DNA from: Holothuria scabra
Lineage: Eukaryota; Echinodermata; Holothuroidea; Aspidochirotida; Holothuriidae
Length of the DNA stretch: 64,000 nt
Reading direction: 5' to 3'
Assembly: GCA_037179385.1 (NCBI GenBank)
Contig: CM074185.1
Coordinates: 49,169,000-49,232,999, forward strand
Shown: positions 60,318 to 64,000 of the stretch, piece after piece
Position numbering within the stretch: the stretch's first letter is position 1
How the letters are laid out: every line of letters begins with the position of its first letter
Notes under the pieces: generated by a model
Told to the model about the DNA's origin: nothing
The model's database searches: none
Seen by the model: the letters and a program-made list of their open reading frames with translations, nothing else
Made by a program: the position numbers and the translations under genes

Positions 60318-61902
60318 ATGTGAATTACTGTTCACCCTTACATGAAATTTCGAGTTCTCTATGTCATTCTGTATAGGGAAAATCTGAACATAATTATCGA
60401 CCCTGACTGACAAGCCGCTTCAGATGGCCTTGTTGGTTGTCTTCGGACGAAGTAAGAGTTTAAAGGTAAATTGCTTAAGTTAGGTCCAAAAGTCTTCCAA
60501 CTTGGCCTACATGAGAGGTTGATTCCACAGATACATTAGACCATAACATTTTCAGTCCTGGAGTTATCATCTCGTGAGTCCTTTAGACTCCATTGAGCAC
60601 GCATGTTTTAAGCACGTTTTCCTCATAAAGATAGGCAAGTGTATCCTCCAAGCACTTATGTCGGCACATACTTGTTGAACGTCCCTTGTGGTTGTTTCAT
60701 ATAATTGAAAAAACTTTGCCCCCCTGATTCGCCACCCGTGCTCCGCCCTCGACTCCGCCAGCGGCCCTGACGGGTGTCGCTGGGGACGAACGCGATGAAA
60801 CTCCATGCAATTCGACCCCCCCCCCCCATTAGAGGAATTGTTGGATCCAACCTTCCTTGTATCTATCACTCTATGAGGTTAACGTGCCAAAAATGATCGC
60901 CTGTTTGCTTGAAAAGTATCATGATGTTTTCTTCTTCTTCTTTCTTCTTCTTCTTCTTTCTTCCTTTTTTAAGAAACCTGTGAAGTGCTATTTGTCCAAT
61001 AGGTAAATGTGTCGTTATTATTTGAGTCGCTACTGCCACCAGAACGTAGCTTCAAATTAGCAAAATCACTCACATTCTCATGGTTTTGCGGTCTTCAGGT
61101 ATTCAAAGGACGTAACTGCCTCATGAACGAACTGATGGTTGATTCCTGATGGCTTGCATCCGAGTGTGTATGCTTAGTCATGAGCATAAGGGTGGGCGAC
61201 TGTTTAAATGCATTAACTTCCTTCCCATTCGTATGTTGTTGAAACATAATGGTATTTGAGTATGCTTCCCTCGGCGGTGTTACATAGGCCGATGTATTTT
61301 ATCTTGTGGCCAACTGAACAGTTCCTTTTGGTGACCACTTATTGTTTCTAAAAGAAGATGGGCTGATAAAATGCCGTTTCTTTCAAGCCGGTTGGGTGTT
61401 GCAGGAAGCTGAAAGCTCCCTCGGTTTCGTGGTGATAAGCTAATACAGGCTGAGGAAACTGACATTTTAGGGAGACAGATTCTCCATATAAAAAATAGCA
61501 AGATAATCGTAATTAAACTAAATGTCAACATTTGTTTAAATAAGTAACCTTATCAAAGTGCAACCCTGTACCTAGCGCAATTAATTAAAATCATGAAATG
61601 TTCTTCCAAAATAAAGACGACACTAGAGAACTTGCTTACTTGTCATCATTAAGAAGTGTTTTGAACAAAGGAATAATTTTACGTCGCTATGCAAATAATG
61701 CAATTAAGAGACAATTCACATCTAAGTAGCTGATAGTGCCCCGTTTACGCTCACTACGAATTCTTTCCTGTTTTCGTTTTTAACGAGTTCACATCCAGCT
61801 AACGGTCCGCCAGCCGAACGCTTGCAGCACAAAGACTGGTTACGGCAAAGGCGTTACGGGAGCGAATTGGCCAGTTTCTGTCCGACGAATTGCCAACGAA
61901 TC
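60318..61902. other. Intergenic DNA, possible upstream region of the next exon
   Basis: Contains a C run of 12 (60816-60827) next to a GC-rich stretch, and a (TTC)n tract at 60927-60970. A 100-codon minus frame at 60567-60869 has no domain. GC rises around 61.8 kb, upstream of the candidate exon. Confidence 0.35.
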
Positions 61903-62050
61903 ATGCCTACCGGTGAGCGTCCAGTGTTTGCAGTCAGTTATATGACCAGCTTAAGCCCTTCGGTTTGCTGTTGGAAGGCGCGTAACTGCCTGCTCACCAC
62001 CCTCATACTTGGCCTGTACTTTACATTCACACCTGGATCTATACTGTCAA
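61903..62050 (+). CDS. Candidate first coding exon with signal-anchor-like segment
   Basis: The open frame has ATGs at 61903 and 61942. It encodes MPTGERPVFAVSY, then MTSLSPSVCCWKARNCLLTT, then LILGLYFTFTPGSILSS. It ends TCAA followed by GTACGT at 62051, a fair donor. A basic stretch (WKAR) followed by about 18 hydrophobic residues and small residues (GSILSS) looks like a signal peptide or type II anchor. So it may be the first exon of a secreted or membrane protein (inference). Family unknown. A mobile element edge starts only a few bases after the donor. Confidence 0.38.
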
Positions 62051-62054
62051 GTAC

Positions 62055-63055
62055 GTATACTCTGTAAAAGAATTCTCCGTAAATTTACCATAAAACTAAG
62101 TTTTCTGTAATTCTGAACTCTCCTGTAAAATAACACATGTTTCTTGAATTTTACAAATCGGTTATATTTTATATAAAATTTCTGTGAAACTGGTTGCCAG
62201 TACTTTTTATGGTAAATTTACAAACTGGCGGTAGTTTAACAGGCCGACAAAATAACATGATATTAGGCTGTTTATTTGATGCCAGTAGCATTTATTGCTA
62301 AAAGCACGGATTGAGACAGCAAACGGAAACACGCGACACAACACTGAACTTGAAAACAACTCCAAACTAATAATATTTACAGGGATATTAACCAGTGTGA
62401 CGACATGAACGCGAACAAGCATCACCAAAGCCTAACGTACGTTAATATTTACGTTAGAACTAACGTTCATGGTTACATTACACAGTATGCCGTTGACGTT
62501 AGGCAATCGACTCGCTCTGTAGCCTTACCAATCAATTTCTTCGCGCTCAAAAATATTAGGTTTTGGGCCTTTGAGTTTGAGTTGATTGTCTATGTTTTTG
62601 TGACGAAACATCAAATTTTGAGGCTTAAGTGTCAGATATCGTTTTAAAGGATAACAAAAATGTTATATCTTACCATTTGTGACTATCAAATATCAGAGCA
62701 TTTGCGTCTCGGGCTTGGTATATGGCCTGGCTTGAAGCTCATGCATATACTCATGCGCAAATTTAGTACAGCTATAGCCTTTTCTTGTTTTTTTTTTTTT
62801 TTTTTTTTTTTTATTTTTTTTTTCTTTTTCTTTTTTTACAGATAAAGGTAGTAAATATACGGAATTGCTTCTAATTCCACTACAGACTATTTTGTTGATG
62901 TAATTTAACACACTTTTTCTGGTAGATTTTCAGAAAACGTATGTGATTATGTGTTTCCAGTACAAACGACAGTAAAATAATCAATTACAGACACTTTCTG
63001 TAGGAAAAGTACATGAAATTATATGTGAAATTACAGTCATTTTTTTACAGTGTAC
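62055..63055. mobile_element. Candidate ~1 kb inverted-repeat element rich in TGTAAA
   Basis: Left end TACTCTGTAAAAGAATTCTC, then CGTAAATTTAC. Right end reverse complement TACACTGTAAAAAAATGACT, then GTAATTTCAC. Both sides then share TTCTGTAATT/GTCTGTAATT and ACTGTAAAAT-like words. Left-end subrepeats CGTAAATTTACCATAAAA and TTTATGGTAAATTTACA (about 62207-62223) fold on each other. A T-rich tract (62788-62837) sits inside. Ends resemble those of 40465-40873 (ACACTGTAAAA). Boundaries are approximate. Confidence 0.5.
62788..62837. repeat. Poly-T tract
   Basis: About 25 T, then T-rich sequence with single A or C interruptions, ending ACAG. The protein frames over it are artefacts. Confidence 0.95.
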
Positions 63056-63901
63056 AGTACTATATCATGAAGTGCTGTGTGAAAAAAAATCCAACTTATT
63101 TCAAACAGGGAGATTACTTTGACTTGAATAAAGATAAACCACTAAGAGGCAAAAACGACCAACAACTACCCTGCTCAAGAAAACATTTCCTAACCTGGGT
63201 GGATTGGTTGTACCACAAACTGTCACCTTCAAGTTTTCAAAGACGGTTGCTCTCAAAATGGTTCGTCCTCCATCAAAAAGTACCCCTTCTGTTTATTTAT
63301 ATGTCTGCACACTGTCCTTAAAATAATCATTATGGCAGGGGTACTTTGATAAAGACATACGTTGGTAGGCCCTCTGGCTATCCATTACACGTTTTCAAAT
63401 AAAACTGTGCATAATCGATATCCCTGTATTTGCGGGAATGTGCGTATCGAGGCCCCTTGACGATAACACAGCCTAGATGAAAAAAGGTATTTCTAAGTAA
63501 TAATTTATAGTTTTATATATAATGTTACTGCTGTCTAAAATCTTTTGATTGATTTAATCAGGGGACTTCTTCAGTGTTAGAAATGGACTCAGTTGTTAAT
63601 AATGGCACTTTTCACAATGAGTGTAGGCAGGAGACTGATGAGGGGATGAAACCCGGGAACAAACTCTACGCTTGTAGTCTTTTCTCAGGTTGGCGCTGTT
63701 AGGTTCTCAGGTTTGCGTGAACCGTCATTAAATAGTGTTATCTAAGTGCTTCCTAGAAGTGCTGAAAATGTCCAGGCCTTGTGTGATGCATGTAACCATT
63801 CTCTCTTTCGAACAGTTATGCTCCGAAGGTTGCCTTCTGATCACTTAAATAAAGATTGCTGAAGTGTTCCCCACTAACCCCTACATGTCGACGGACATAC
63901 T
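63056..63901. other. Intergenic DNA, no gene seen
   Basis: A 102-codon plus frame (63013-63321) without recognisable domain overlaps the element edge. Confidence 0.45.
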
Positions 63902-64000
63902 ACACTCTTAAAACGTTGGGTAAAATATCCGTTGGTTAAAGAAGTTTTTGAAATGTGTTGGTTAAACTTTGCCCAACTTTGGGGCTAATTGGTGCAATGT
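63902..64000. mobile_element. Family C foldback MITE, copy 2, cut by window edge
   Basis: Starts ACACTCTTAAAACGTTGGGT, matching the end of 44377-44587 (ACACTCTTAAAACACTGGGG), then repeats GGTTAAA words. The right half lies outside the window. Confidence 0.65.

Noticed and set aside
60567..60869. 100-codon minus frame with glycine and arginine
   Set aside because: The glycine run is the C12 homopolymer; the rest is a short GC-rich stretch without recognised similarity.

Overview
The window is AT-rich, intron- and repeat-dominated eukaryotic DNA with no intact protein-coding gene. It has no bacterial-type gene packing, no rRNA, no convincing tRNA gene and no CRISPR array. Three things point to an invertebrate animal genome: decayed non-LTR reverse transcriptases of metazoan type, a tRNA-derived SINE, and a rich set of short inverted-repeat elements. 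A marine deuterostome such as an echinoderm is my best guess, by inference only; the sequence does not fix the species.

Layout. 0-7 kb: 3' end of a LINE on the minus strand (187-639), a 590 bp inverted-repeat transposon (2554-3143), a 22 bp minisatellite (5088-5159) and a weak terminal-exon candidate (6204-6335). 7-16 kb: a candidate exon with good splice sites (7026-7246), a dispersed repeat (9131-9520), a foldback element (10820-11160), a SINE whose tail has become about 500 bp of (TTAG)n (12432-13100), and a frameshifted RT fragment (14440-14890). 16-33 kb: mostly intergenic or intronic, with foldback elements at 17989-18222, 25396-25552 and 32345-32629, an inverted repeat carrying two TGACGTCA palindromes (24866-24941), and a 310 bp element (22564-22873) that is an unfilled relative of the composite at 47.6-48.2 kb. 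33-45 kb: a 91-100 bp minisatellite (34685-34960), a SINE (35401-35598), the partner of the 9 kb dispersed repeat (35636-36020), the second copy of the 590 bp transposon (39682-40274), an element built of two 201 bp tandem units (40465-40873), a 1.7 kb solo LTR with its own minisatellite (42591-44303) and a foldback element (44377-44587). 45-64 kb: a nested MITE rich in CCCATATGGG inside a 310 bp element (47560-48173), two more loci with SINE copies, a large foldback element (56274-57080), and two candidate first coding exons (55242-55333 and 61903-62050). A last foldback element is cut by the window edge (63902-64000).

How it fits together. This looks like intronic or intergenic DNA of one or more genes whose exons are mostly outside the window or too short to recognise. 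The candidate exons are all on the plus strand, each with a consensus-like GT donor, but I cannot link them into one gene. The clearest biology is mobile-element structure: about ten families of non-autonomous inverted-repeat elements with no transposase in the window, several in more than one copy, including a nested insertion for which a paralogous unfilled copy is visible in the same window.
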